In this document: piece after piece, positions 1-5,478 of the stretch
Layout: each line of letters opens with the position of its first letter
Position numbering within the stretch: the first letter of the stretch is position 1
Assembly (NCBI GenBank): GCA_041164825.1
Contig: JBEAOO010000108.1
Coordinates: 1-8,473, forward strand
From: JBEAOO01 sp041164825
Lineage (GTDB): Bacteria > Pseudomonadota > Gammaproteobacteria > Burkholderiales > Burkholderiaceae_C
Length of the DNA stretch: 8,473 bases
Direction: 5' to 3'
Translations under genes and position numbers: made by a program
The notes under the pieces: model-generated
Seen by the model: only the letters and a program-made list of their open reading frames with translations
Databases searched by the model: none
What the model was told of the DNA's origin: nothing

Positions 1-551
1 CGGCGGCAGCAACCCAGGCCGCAGGTGAGGGCGCCGCCGACGCGAGCGCCGACCCCACCACGGCCACCCGCGCCGAGCGCATCGCCCTCGAAGCCGGCGC
101 CGCCGCCTACGCGCGCGCCGAGGCCCTGGCCCGCCAAGAGGCTGCCACCAACCTTCACTACCCCGCCAGCAACGCCCTGGCCCTGCAACTGCGCCTGTCC
201 CTGCTCAACGGCGCGCTGCCCCCCGCCCCCGCCGACGACGCGATGCTCGCCGTTACCCGCTCACTCGCCCAACAAAACCTCAGCGCCCCAGATTTTTGGA
301 GCGTGGTCGGCGACAGCGAACTGCGCGTCATGGTCGCCCTCTGCCAACAACGCGTCGCCGAGATCTGGCCCACCATCCGCGTCGCCCTGGACGACCTCCA
401 CACCCGCCAACCTGCCGCCCAGCAATGGGCTTCTGTGCGCGATCAGGCGGAGTTGCTGTTGGTGCCTTATCTGGCGATTGAGGGCTTGCCGGAGTCAGAA
501 GTCCTGGCGGTGGGGGCGTTGCGGGAGAGGTTGGGGTTGTTCAGTCGGTGA
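1..551 (+). CDS. C-terminal part of an unrecognised helical protein (5' end outside window)
   Basis: The reading frame is open from base 3 to a TGA at 549-551, giving about 182 residues with no start needed inside the window. The first ATG in frame (243) lies in the middle of the coding stretch, so the gene very probably begins upstream. The first 30 residues are a low-complexity Ala/Thr/Asp linker. The rest is alanine- and leucine-rich and looks fully helical, with short motifs such as NLHYPASNAL and DFWSVVGDSELR. These recall the helical TPR-like regions of large bacterial multi-domain proteins (CHAT-type or TRAFs-binding-domain proteins), but this is from memory of family style and I do not assign a function. 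No membrane segment or catalytic motif is visible. It ends 98 bases before brnT on the same strand. Other frames here give Pro/Arg-rich translations typical of out-of-frame high-G+C DNA. Confidence 0.7.
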   Translation, partial: AAATQAAGEGAADASADPTTATRAERIALEAGAAAYARAEALARQEAATNLHYPASNALALQLRLSLLNGALPPAPADDAMLAVTRSLAQQNLSAPDFWSVVGDSELRVMVALCQQRVAEIWPTIRVALDDLHTRQPAAQQWASVRDQAELLLVPYLAIEGLPESEVLAVGALRERLGLFSR

Positions 552-609
552 GGCGGATGCGGTTCGTCCTGCTCGGCATGTCCTGTGCGGGCACGAATCC
601 AGGCAGGGA

Positions 610-637
610 TTGACGGCACCCCAGCCAAGATTAATGT
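610..637 (+). promoter_or_regulatory. Possible brnTA promoter
   Basis: TTGACG at 610-615 matches the -35 consensus in five of six positions. TAATGT at 632-637 is a moderate -10 box after a 16-base spacer. Transcription would start near 644, a few bases before the brnT TTG codon, so the leader would be very short. TACAAT at 641-646 is a better -10 hexamer, but no -35-like sequence lies 16-18 bases before it. This is a reading by eye only. Confidence 0.3.
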
Positions 638-641
638 GGGT

Positions 642-653
642 ACAATAAATTGT
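642..653. promoter_or_regulatory. Short palindrome over the brnT start, candidate BrnA operator
   Basis: ACAAT (642-646) and ATTGT (649-653) form a perfect inverted repeat separated by AA. The right arm contains the TTG start codon of brnT. BrnA antitoxins are known DNA-binding autorepressors of their own operon, so a palindrome at this place is a reasonable operator candidate. Five-base arms are short and could occur by chance. Confidence 0.3.
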
Positions 654-928
654 CGCGATTCACTTACGACGCTGCCAAGAGCCTGCGCAACGAGACCGAA
701 CGCGGCTTGCCCTTTGAGATGGTCGAAGACTTCGACTGGAGCACCGCGCTGATCGCAGAAGACGCGCGCGAGGACTACCAGGAGCGGCGCTACCAAGCGC
801 TCGGTTTCATCGGTGAACGCTTGCACATGCTGGTGTTCACACCCAGAGATGGCGCCGTGCACGTGATCAGTCTGCGCCGCGCGAACCAGCGAGAAAGAAC
901 CCGCCATGCCACGCAAACCCGACCCTGA
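650..928 (+). CDS. brnT: BrnT family toxin (type II toxin-antitoxin ribonuclease)
   Basis: This 92-residue protein has the layout of BrnT (DUF497): an N-terminal FTYDAAKSLRN strand and helix, a central EDAREDYQERRYQALGFIG segment, and a C-terminal HVISLRRANQRER motif. BrnT toxins have a RelE-like fold, cleave RNA and slow growth; BrnA neutralises them. The usual HGI after the conserved Asn is replaced here by ERGLPFE. The frame is closed by TAA at 632-634, and the only conventional start before the conserved N-terminus is TTG at 650, so I chose it. No good Shine-Dalgarno sequence precedes it, in keeping with a very short leader. The 3' end overlaps brnA by 23 bases, so the two are probably translationally coupled. 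The family call is firm; activity is inferred. Confidence 0.85.
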   Translation: MSRFTYDAAKSLRNETERGLPFEMVEDFDWSTALIAEDAREDYQERRYQALGFIGERLHMLVFTPRDGAVHVISLRRANQRERTRHATQTRP

Positions 929-1211
929 ATTGCTCGACCACGACGCCCCCGAGGCGACCGCCGAGTGGTTTGCCAAGGCGCGTCCCGCTTCAGAGGTACT
1001 CGCTGGTCTGCTGGGTCCGAGCACGGCCCAGGAGTTGCTCAAGCCCAAGCGCGGTCGGCCCGCGCTGGCCACGCCCAAGGCACACGTGAACATTCGCCTG
1101 GATGCCGATGTCTTGGCTGCGTTCAAAGAATCCGGCGCGGGCTGGCAGACCCGGGTGAACAACGCGCTGCGTGATTGGCTGAAAACACACCCAGAAACCA
1201 GCGGGAGTTAG
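906..1211 (+). CDS. brnA: BrnA family antitoxin
   Basis: A 101-residue protein overlapping the end of brnT. Residues about 1-55 are charged and flexible, the part expected to wrap the toxin, and contain a KPKRGRPA basic patch near 49-56. Residues about 59-96 carry the ribbon-helix-helix signature of BrnA: a VNIRLDADVLAAFK strand and helix, then GWQTRVNNALRDWL. In this family the RHH dimer binds the operon promoter and represses it, best when toxin is bound. The ATG at 906 follows an imperfect GAGAAAG at 891-897, and overlap with brnT favours coupling. The toxin-then-antitoxin order is normal for BrnTA. The C-terminus ends soon after the second helix, as expected. Confidence 0.88.
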   Translation: MPRKPDPELLDHDAPEATAEWFAKARPASEVLAGLLGPSTAQELLKPKRGRPALATPKAHVNIRLDADVLAAFKESGAGWQTRVNNALRDWLKTHPETSGS

Positions 1212-1274
1212 TCCTTGCGGGTCACGTCATCGGAAAGCAGAGTGGCTGTGGGACGCTCAACGCCGATACCTGAC

Positions 1275-1294
1275 GCTCATTTGGCCCGATGAGC
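1275..1294 (-). terminator. Weak stem-loop after the frameshifted secreted-protein gene
   Basis: GCTCAT (1275-1280) and ATGAGC (1289-1294) pair perfectly around an 8-base loop. The stem begins just after the restored stop codon of the - strand gene (1296-1298) and lies between two convergent genes. There is no following T run on either strand, so it may only be a 3'-end hairpin and not an intrinsic terminator. Confidence 0.3.
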
Positions 1295-1295
1295 C

Positions 1296-1954
1296 TCAGC
1301 GCGGCGCCACCGGCAGGTGATATGTCACCCCTTGCTGCATGCCCGGCAGCGCTCCCGCAAACTCGATCAAATGCGGCCCGGGCGGTAGCGGTGGCAGCAT
1401 CACGAAGTAGCCATTGGCGGCGGCATCTGCAGGCCCACCCGGCACGAGGCTGAAGCAAGTGGGGCTGCCAGCCGCGCAATGCGCGGTGCCTCATGGCGCA
1501 CCCCGTCCACTTCCAGCGCCAACACCGAGGGTTCATCCGTGGTCGCCGCTGCGTCCGCCTTCAATGCGTTGCAACTCGTTTGTGCGCCCTCGGGCCTGAA
1601 GGTCACGTGGTTGATGATTGGAAAAAACAAGTGCTTGCCCGCCGGCACCTCGCATTGCCGCTCAGTGCGCCGGGTGCCATAGGTGCCTGCCAAAAACCAC
1701 ACCGCACCAGATTGCCGGCTGCCGCAGTACTGCCCCGTCACATCCGCCACCGGGCTGCGCGCCCGCTCAAACGAAAACGCCCACTGCCACCAGCGCTGCG
1801 ACCATTCCACTTGGGATGCACCCGCCACGCGCTGATGCGCAGGCAGCGGGCCCGAAGTGGGCTGCGCTTGGGCCAGCGATCCAAGCGCCAGCCCGGCGGC
1901 CAGCCCAACGTGGCCGGCAACGCGCGAGGCAATTCGAGACCAAAGTGCTGCCAT
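1296..1954 (-). pseudogene. Secreted hypothetical protein, broken by a single-base frameshift
   Basis: The first frame runs from ATG 1954 to a TGA at 1400-1402 (184 aa). It starts with a signal peptide: a basic residue, the hydrophobic segment AGHVGLAAGLALGSLA, and AQA before the likely cleavage near residue 31. The start is well supported by AGGAG at 1961-1965, six bases upstream. The mature part has QRWWQWAFSFE, WFLAGTYGTRRTE, CEVPAGKHLFFPIIN and paired cysteines, which I recall from an uncharacterised secreted protein family. After about residue 160 the frame turns into unrelated sequence. The -1 frame continues sensibly as CFSLVPGGPADAAANGYFVM, then PPLPPGPHLIEFAGALP, to a TGA at 1296-1298. 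One added base in the GGGG run at 1461-1464 restores a 219-residue protein. It is either a real recent inactivation or a sequencing error. Function unknown. Confidence 0.75.
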
Positions 1955-2041
1955 TCAAAGCTCCTGTGATCGTGTCGGTGCGGCAGTGCGCCGAGCACGC
2001 AGTTGATCCATCGCAGTGGTCGAGTCGAAGACGAGCCGCCC

Positions 2042-2524
2042 TCAGGCCAAGCCCTTGAAACCCTTGTTCGGCAGCTTCAGCGCTTCGACCACGCGCGCGC
2101 ACAGCGCCTCAGCTTCCGGCACACCTCGGCCCGAACGGTAGGGCACACGCACCAACTCCGTGGTGGTGAACCCCGCCGTCCCCACCTCTACGGCCACCTG
2201 CGCGTGGTTGCCAATGATGCGAGCGCGCACCCAGGCGGCATCCGCAATCTCTCGCACGTTCTGGTTCAAGGGCCAACCAAACAAGGTGGTCGCCACTTTC
2301 AAGGCTGGGCCGTCTAGCACCAAGGACGACTGCCGGCGAAGCCCTTGGGCGACCCACAGGCCCAGCGCCACAAGCGCTGTGACCAAATAGGCCACTGCTG
2401 GCGACATGCCGGCGATTCTGATGATCTCCCACAGGCGAAACACCGCCACGCTGAACGCGATGACCATCCCGAACCAGATGGTTTTGTCGGTGACGGCGTA
2501 GCCTTTGAGTTGGATTTCGCTCAT
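2042..2524 (-). CDS. Hypothetical membrane protein, two N-terminal helices and a soluble C-terminal domain
   Basis: A 160-residue protein with two hydrophobic helices at about residues 16-36 and 41-60, closed by a basic GLRRQ stop-transfer. A mixed strand/helix domain of about 95 residues follows, with motifs LVLDGPALKVATTLFGWPL and VRVPYRSG. This layout (hairpin anchor plus a small cytosolic beta-rich domain) resembles bacterial PH-like or YcxB-like membrane proteins, but I cannot name a family. The frame is open back to 2623, but the longer start would run into the zinc-ribbon gene, which ends at 2553. ATG 2524 leaves a clean 28-base gap and starts just before the first helix, so I prefer it. 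No strong ribosome-binding site is seen. It probably shares a transcript with the two genes before it. Confidence 0.65.
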   Translation of the reverse strand: MSEIQLKGYAVTDKTIWFGMVIAFSVAVFRLWEIIRIAGMSPAVAYLVTALVALGLWVAQGLRRQSSLVLDGPALKVATTLFGWPLNQNVREIADAAWVRARIIGNHAQVAVEVGTAGFTTTELVRVPYRSGRGVPEAEALCARVVEALKLPNKGFKGLA

Positions 2525-2552
2525 GCGTCGTGTGCCCGTGGACAAGCGGCGC

Positions 2553-2852
2553 TCACTCGCTGCTGCATCCGTCATGGTTGCCGACGGTGAATTCACCGCA
2601 CGACGTTTCCGAGTCGATGACATGCCAAGCTACACCCATGGGGTGGTCACCAGACAACAGGGCGAGGTTCTCTGGTGGCGAATTACGTGGTGCAGCACTC
2701 CCTGCTCTTTGCCGCGTGAGCGCCGCCAGCTCCTGCGCAGAATGCGCCATGCCTGCTGGTAGCGCGGCCTTGCAGTCCTCGCACGTGGGGTAGCGAGGAT
2801 TGAAGACGGTGAACCCACAGGCCGGACATTTGAAGTTTGGCTTGATATTCAC
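2553..2852 (-). CDS. Small zinc-ribbon protein, hypothetical
   Basis: This 99-residue protein has four cysteines in two CxxC pairs: Cys9/Cys12 in CPACG and Cys24/Cys27 in CEDCK, with FTVFNPRYPT between them. That spacing is a rubredoxin-like zinc ribbon expected to bind one zinc ion. The remaining residues are low in structure: an AGMAHSAQELAALTRQR helix, then a Ser/Gly/Asp-rich tail ending GCSSE. Small proteins with this layout are common hypotheticals in proteobacteria; the function is unknown to me. The start is GTG at 2852; no ATG lies in frame before the first CxxC. No clear Shine-Dalgarno is present, so the start is less sure than the frame. It sits 65 bases after the DUF3592-like gene and 28 bases before the next membrane protein. 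Local G+C is low, near 50%. Confidence 0.65.
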   Translation of the reverse strand: MNIKPNFKCPACGFTVFNPRYPTCEDCKAALPAGMAHSAQELAALTRQRAGSAAPRNSPPENLALLSGDHPMGVAWHVIDSETSCGEFTVGNHDGCSSE

Positions 2853-2917
2853 AGCGTTGAGCAGATCTGCTGGATGTCACACTCATTGAATCCGATCGAG
2901 AATCGATTCGACCTGAA

Positions 2918-3424
2918 TCACCTTGCCAATCGCCGGGTGAACCAAGGCGGCGCCCACCACATCAATACGGCGAGAACCAAGAACGGCACGCCCATCAAAA
3001 ATGTAAACGCCGGCAGCACCCAGAGGTGAACTGGGCGATTCACTCGAGCGATGGATTCCTCCGCCGATTCGACGTAAAAAACCTCCACCGCGTCCCCTGT
3101 TGAGAAGCCAGGGGATGCGTTCGCATCTCCCTCGCTGATCATTTTGCGCTGACCCGCGGGGGGCGTGAAAGTCACGTTGACATGGCAGTTGGCTTTCGTG
3201 TGTGCACCGCGGCCGGGGCAATGGAATCCCTCAATGACGCCTGTCAGCACTTGTCCGCGATGGACCAGGCTCCAATTGGCCGCCAAGGATTTGCCACCAA
3301 AAAACAACGGCACGCTGCTGGCCAGCAACAACGGGATGACCATCCACAAAGCGCTAATCTCACCATGACTGGAATGTGGTTTGCGACCGCGTGCGCGCCG
3401 AAGTTTTCTCTTGCTGCTGCTCAT
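2918..3424 (-). CDS. DUF3592-like membrane protein
   Basis: A 168-residue protein with a strongly basic N-terminus (KRKLRRARGRK), a first membrane helix at about residues 25-44, an extracytoplasmic domain of about 85 residues, and a second helix at about residues 132-157. The middle domain reads as DUF3592: a GQVLTGVIEGF strand, a VTFTPPAGQ segment, and STGDAVEVFYVESAEES followed by the entry to helix 2. Basic ends at both termini place N and C inside the cell. Two cysteines in the outer domain (HCPG and NCHV) could form a disulfide. DUF3592 has no settled function. The frame is open to 3610, and ATG 3601 has a good purine-rich site (3612-3620) ten bases upstream. The extra 59 residues do not look like protein of this family, so I chose ATG 3424, immediately before the basic stretch. 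Confidence 0.7.
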   Translation of the reverse strand: MSSSKRKLRRARGRKPHSSHGEISALWMVIPLLLASSVPLFFGGKSLAANWSLVHRGQVLTGVIEGFHCPGRGAHTKANCHVNVTFTPPAGQRKMISEGDANASPGFSTGDAVEVFYVESAEESIARVNRPVHLWVLPAFTFLMGVPFLVLAVLMWWAPPWFTRRLAR

Positions 3425-3734
3425 GCGAATCAAGCTGGGAGCGGCATAAATCGCGCGCTGTGGACCAGAGCGCGTCGTTGATGCGGCGGATGTATCAAGA
3501 GAGCAGCGCATCCCAACGCGGGCGAGCGTGTGGGGCGACCACGCTGGTGCTCGCATCTGCTGTGCGAATGCGCACAGGCCCATCTCACCGGCAAATGCCA
3601 TGACATACAAGCTCCTCCCTGCATCGCCTCATCGGGCGCTTTGTGTTGTTGGGCTGTGTCCGCTTTATACCCCGCACTCCGTCGTTTTCAGACCAAGGCT
3701 GCGGGCACCGGGCGACACCAGCGACACTCCCCCC
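3425..3734. other. Divergent intergenic region, no convincing gene
   Basis: This 310-base gap lies between the DUF3592-like gene (-) and the EamA transporter (+). It holds the inverted repeat at 3560-3577 and a purine-rich AGGGAGGAG on the - strand at 3612-3620. That site could serve a 58-codon ORF (3430-3606, -) five bases away, or an extended start of the DUF3592-like gene at 3601. The 58-residue translation is His/Arg/Pro-rich with mixed third-position bases, unlike the neighbouring genes, so I do not call it. A weak + strand promoter is possible (TTGTGT 3641-3646, TTATAC 3665-3670, spacer 18). Confidence 0.5.
3560..3577. promoter_or_regulatory. 7-bp inverted repeat between divergent genes, possible operator
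   Basis: CTGTGCG (3560-3566) and CGCACAG (3571-3577) are perfect inverted copies around AATG. The site is roughly midway between the start of the DUF3592-like gene and that of the EamA transporter, a usual place for a shared operator. The 18-bp length suits a dimeric helix-turn-helix repressor. No regulator gene is adjacent in the window, so its role is a guess. Confidence 0.3.
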
Positions 3735-4715
3735 ATGTTCACAGGAACCCTCTTCGCCCTCGCGGCTGGCCTCATGTGGGGGCTGGTGTTTGTGGTGCCG
3801 CTCATGTTGCCCAGTTATCCCTCGGTGCTGCTGTCCATGGGGCGCTATCTGGCGTTCGGGTTGGTGGTGTTGCCGCTGGCCTGGTTCGACCGGGCGCGGT
3901 TGGCGCGGCTCACGCGGGGGGATTGGCTGGAGGCGTTGAAGCTCTCGGTGGTGGGCAACGTTGTTTACTACCTCTTTCTCGCCAGCGCCATTCAGCGTGC
4001 GGGCGGGCCGGTGCCGACGATGATCATTGGCACGCTGCCGGTGGTGATTGCCGTGTGCTCCAACCTGCGCGACCACGCGCGCGATGGTCGGCTGAGCTGG
4101 CTCAGCATGTTGCCCTCGCTGCTGTTGATCGCGCTGGGCATTGGCTTGGTCAACCACGCCGAAATGGCGGAGCTGCAAAGCGCGGGCGACTTTGATCTGG
4201 CGCGCCACGGCCTGGGCGCGCTGCTGGCCGTGGGCGGCGTGGTGTGCTGGACCTGGTACCCGCTGCGCAACGCCGACTGGCTGCGCAGCCACCCCGACCG
4301 CTCGCCCACCACCTGGGCCACCGCCCAGGGCCTCACCACGCTGCCGCTCGCCGTGCTCGGCTACGCGCTGTGGTGGGCCTGGGAGGCGCTGGCCGTGCCG
4401 GCCGAGCGCAGTTGGGCCGCGCAACCGCTGGGCCCGCAGCCGGGGCTGTTTTTGGGTCTGATGCTGGCCATGGGGCTGCTGGCCTCGTGGCTCGGCACCC
4501 TGTGCTGGAACCAAGCCAGCCAGCGCCTGCCCACCACCCTGGTCGGCCAACTCATCGTGTTTGAAACCCTGGCCGCGCTGGCCTACGCCTTTGTGCTGCG
4601 CGGCGCGCTGCCCGCGCCCGAAACCGCGGCCGGCATCGTCGCCCTCATCGCCGGCGTGATGTGGGCCCTGCGCGTGCGACCCGAGCCGGTGCCGGAGCAG
4701 GGCACGGCGCATTGA
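3735..4715 (+). CDS. EamA/DMT family transporter
   Basis: A 326-residue inner-membrane protein made almost entirely of hydrophobic helices, about ten by eye, in the two-repeat EamA layout. The first repeat starts at FALAAGLMWGLVFVVPLML and includes GNVVYYLFLASAIQRAGGP and PTMIIGTLPVVIAV, the loop and helix typical of DMT exporters. The second begins near GALLAVGGVVCWTWYPLRNA and ends with ASQRLPTTLVGQLIVFETLA and GIVALIAGVMWAL. DMT proteins of this type usually export amino acids or other small metabolites; the substrate cannot be told from sequence. The frame is open back to 3528, but the added residues are Pro/Arg-rich, and ATG 3735 precedes the first helix exactly where the family starts. 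No clear Shine-Dalgarno is seen (run of C before ATG). It appears monocistronic and converges with the toxin-antitoxin pair. Confidence 0.88.
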   Translation: MFTGTLFALAAGLMWGLVFVVPLMLPSYPSVLLSMGRYLAFGLVVLPLAWFDRARLARLTRGDWLEALKLSVVGNVVYYLFLASAIQRAGGPVPTMIIGTLPVVIAVCSNLRDHARDGRLSWLSMLPSLLLIALGIGLVNHAEMAELQSAGDFDLARHGLGALLAVGGVVCWTWYPLRNADWLRSHPDRSPTTWATAQGLTTLPLAVLGYALWWAWEALAVPAERSWAAQPLGPQPGLFLGLMLAMGLLASWLGTLCWNQASQRLPTTLVGQLIVFETLAALAYAFVLRGALPAPETAAGIVALIAGVMWALRVRPEPVPEQGTAH

Positions 4716-4757
4716 CTTTGGCTGCGCCCGGGGCACGCGAGGCGGCGGGAGCGAAGC

Positions 4758-4774
4758 GCGGCCCTTCAGGCCGC
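4758..4774. terminator. GC-rich hairpin between convergent genes
   Basis: GCGGCC (4758-4763) and GGCCGC (4769-4774) form a perfect stem with a 5-base loop, in the 115-base gap between the ends of the transporter (+) and the antitoxin (-). It could serve both strands. It has no T tract on either side, so it is not a textbook intrinsic terminator. An alternative pairing exists between GGCGGC at 4741-4746 and GCCGCC at 4770-4775. Confidence 0.3.
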
Positions 4775-4830
4775 CATCACGGCGGGGTGCTCACGCCTTG
4801 CGCGGCCCAGAAGCGCGAAAGGCGCACGCC

Positions 4831-5142
4831 TCACGCTGCTTGCGCGTGCAGTTTCAAGCCCAGCGCCTTGGCCACTTTCAGCACGGTGGCGAAGCTCGGG
4901 TTGCCGTCGGCGCTCAACGCGCGGTAGAGGCTTTCGCGGCTGAGCCCCGCGTCTTTGGCGACCTGCGTCATGCCCTTGGCGCGGGCAATGTCGCCCAAGG
5001 CCCTGGCGATGCCTGCCGCGTCGTCTGGCGCTTCGTCCAGCCACGCATCCAAGTAGGCGGCCATCTCCTCCGGCGTGCGCAGATGCTCTGCGACGTCGAA
5101 AGCGGTGGTTGGGGGGGCAGTCTTCGTCGCTGATTTGGGCAT
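4831..5142 (-). CDS. HigA-like antitoxin with helix-turn-helix
   Basis: This 103-residue protein fits the 'addiction module antidote' antitoxins that pair with RelE/ParE-type toxins. Residues about 14-37 (FDVAEHLRTPEEMAAYLDAW) are the typical N-terminal segment that contacts the toxin. Residues about 57-76 (GMTQVAKDAGLSRESLYRAL) form the helix-turn-helix, followed by the family's NPSFATVLKVAKALGLKL. It should bind and block the toxin and repress the shared promoter. ATG 5142 is supported by GGAG at 5152-5155, nine bases upstream and inside the end of the toxin gene. Only six bases separate it from the toxin stop. A run of seven C (5111-5117 on this strand) encodes Ala-Pro-Pro near residues 9-11 and could slip. 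The symbol higA is often applied, but the family is broad. Confidence 0.88.
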   Translation of the reverse strand: MPKSATKTAPPTTAFDVAEHLRTPEEMAAYLDAWLDEAPDDAAGIARALGDIARAKGMTQVAKDAGLSRESLYRALSADGNPSFATVLKVAKALGLKLHAQAA

Positions 5143-5148
5143 GGTGGC

Positions 5149-5442
5149 CTACTCCGTGAACTGTCTGGCCAAGTCGATCGCCTTGGCAATGTCCTGTTGC
5201 TGCGTGGACTTGTCGCCGCCGATGAGCAGCAAGATCAATCGGCCGCCGCGTTGGGTGTAGTACACCCGGTAGCCCGGGCCCACATCAATCTTCAATTCAG
5301 AGACCCCGCCGCTCAGGTCCCGGTGCTGGCCCGGGTTGCCATGGGCGAGGCGGTCGATGCGAACCAATATCCGCGCCCGGCCCATGCGATCTTTGAGCGC
5401 ATCCAGCCACTCGCCAAACGCTGGGGTCTTTTCCACACGCAT
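5149..5442 (-). CDS. RelE/ParE family toxin (HigB-like, type II toxin-antitoxin)
   Basis: A 97-residue basic protein with the compact RelE/ParE-fold pattern of Gp49-like toxins: an N-terminal FGEWLDALKDRMGRARILVRIDRL helical pair (residues 9-32), then SELKIDVGPGYRVYY (48-62), LILLLIGGDKSTQ (69-81) and a C-terminal helix DIAKAIDLARQF. Members usually cut mRNA on the ribosome; residues such as Arg59, Tyr61 and Lys78 lie in the conserved core. Toxin-first order with the antitoxin six bases later is typical of HigBA-like modules. ATG 5442 matches the usual family N-terminus. No ribosome-binding site lies before it because the -10 box is only six bases upstream, so the message is probably leaderless. 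It follows the SDR gene on the same strand but has its own promoter. Confidence 0.9.
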   Translation of the reverse strand: MRVEKTPAFGEWLDALKDRMGRARILVRIDRLAHGNPGQHRDLSGGVSELKIDVGPGYRVYYTQRGGRLILLLIGGDKSTQQQDIAKAIDLARQFTE

Positions 5443-5448
5443 GCCTGA

Positions 5449-5476
5449 AGTGTAGCTCCTGGGCTACACAAGTCAA
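5449..5476 (-). promoter_or_regulatory. Promoter of the HigBA-like toxin-antitoxin pair
   Basis: On the - strand, TTGACT (5476-5471, five of six -35 matches) is followed after exactly 16 bases by TACACT (5454-5449, four of six -10 matches including the key TA and final T). Transcription should start near 5442, the first base of the toxin ATG. The -35 box starts two bases after the SDR stop codon, so the two units are packed tightly. Confidence 0.6.
5450..5469. promoter_or_regulatory. Operator: 7-bp inverted repeat in the toxin-antitoxin promoter
   Basis: GTGTAGC (5450-5456) and GCTACAC (5463-5469) are perfect inverted copies separated by six bases. The repeat fills the spacer and covers the -10 box of the promoter, so a bound dimer would block RNA polymerase. 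The HigA-like antitoxin encoded here has a helix-turn-helix and is the obvious ligand. Autorepression is established for the family; the exact site is my inference. Confidence 0.6.
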
Positions 5477-5478
5477 GC

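Noticed and set aside
596..611. Small hairpin AATCC/GGATT upstream of brnT, considered as a terminator for the left-edge gene
   Set aside because: Only five pairs, no T tract, and the right arm overlaps the likely -35 box, so it is probably chance.
25..648. + strand open frame of 207 codons at the left edge
   Set aside because: It is Pro/Arg/Thr-rich out-of-frame sequence. The frame ending at 551 has far more protein-like composition.
467..1162. - strand open frame of 231 codons over brnTA
   Set aside because: It lies antisense to two genes with firm family matches and has no domain of its own.
1254..1279. Direct repeat GACGCTCA (1254-1261 and 1272-1279) considered as an attachment or iteron site
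   Set aside because: Two 8-base copies only, with no integrase or replication gene nearby; easily due to chance.
1222..1536. - strand open frame of 104 codons covering the frameshift region
   Set aside because: This is the third frame, neither the upstream frame nor the restored C-terminal frame of the secreted protein; its Trp/Arg-rich translation is unlike any protein family.
3585..4736. Long - strand open frame (383 codons) antisense to the EamA transporter
   Set aside because: The translation is dominated by Gln, His, Arg and Gly with no recognisable domain, and the + strand frame is a clear DMT transporter.
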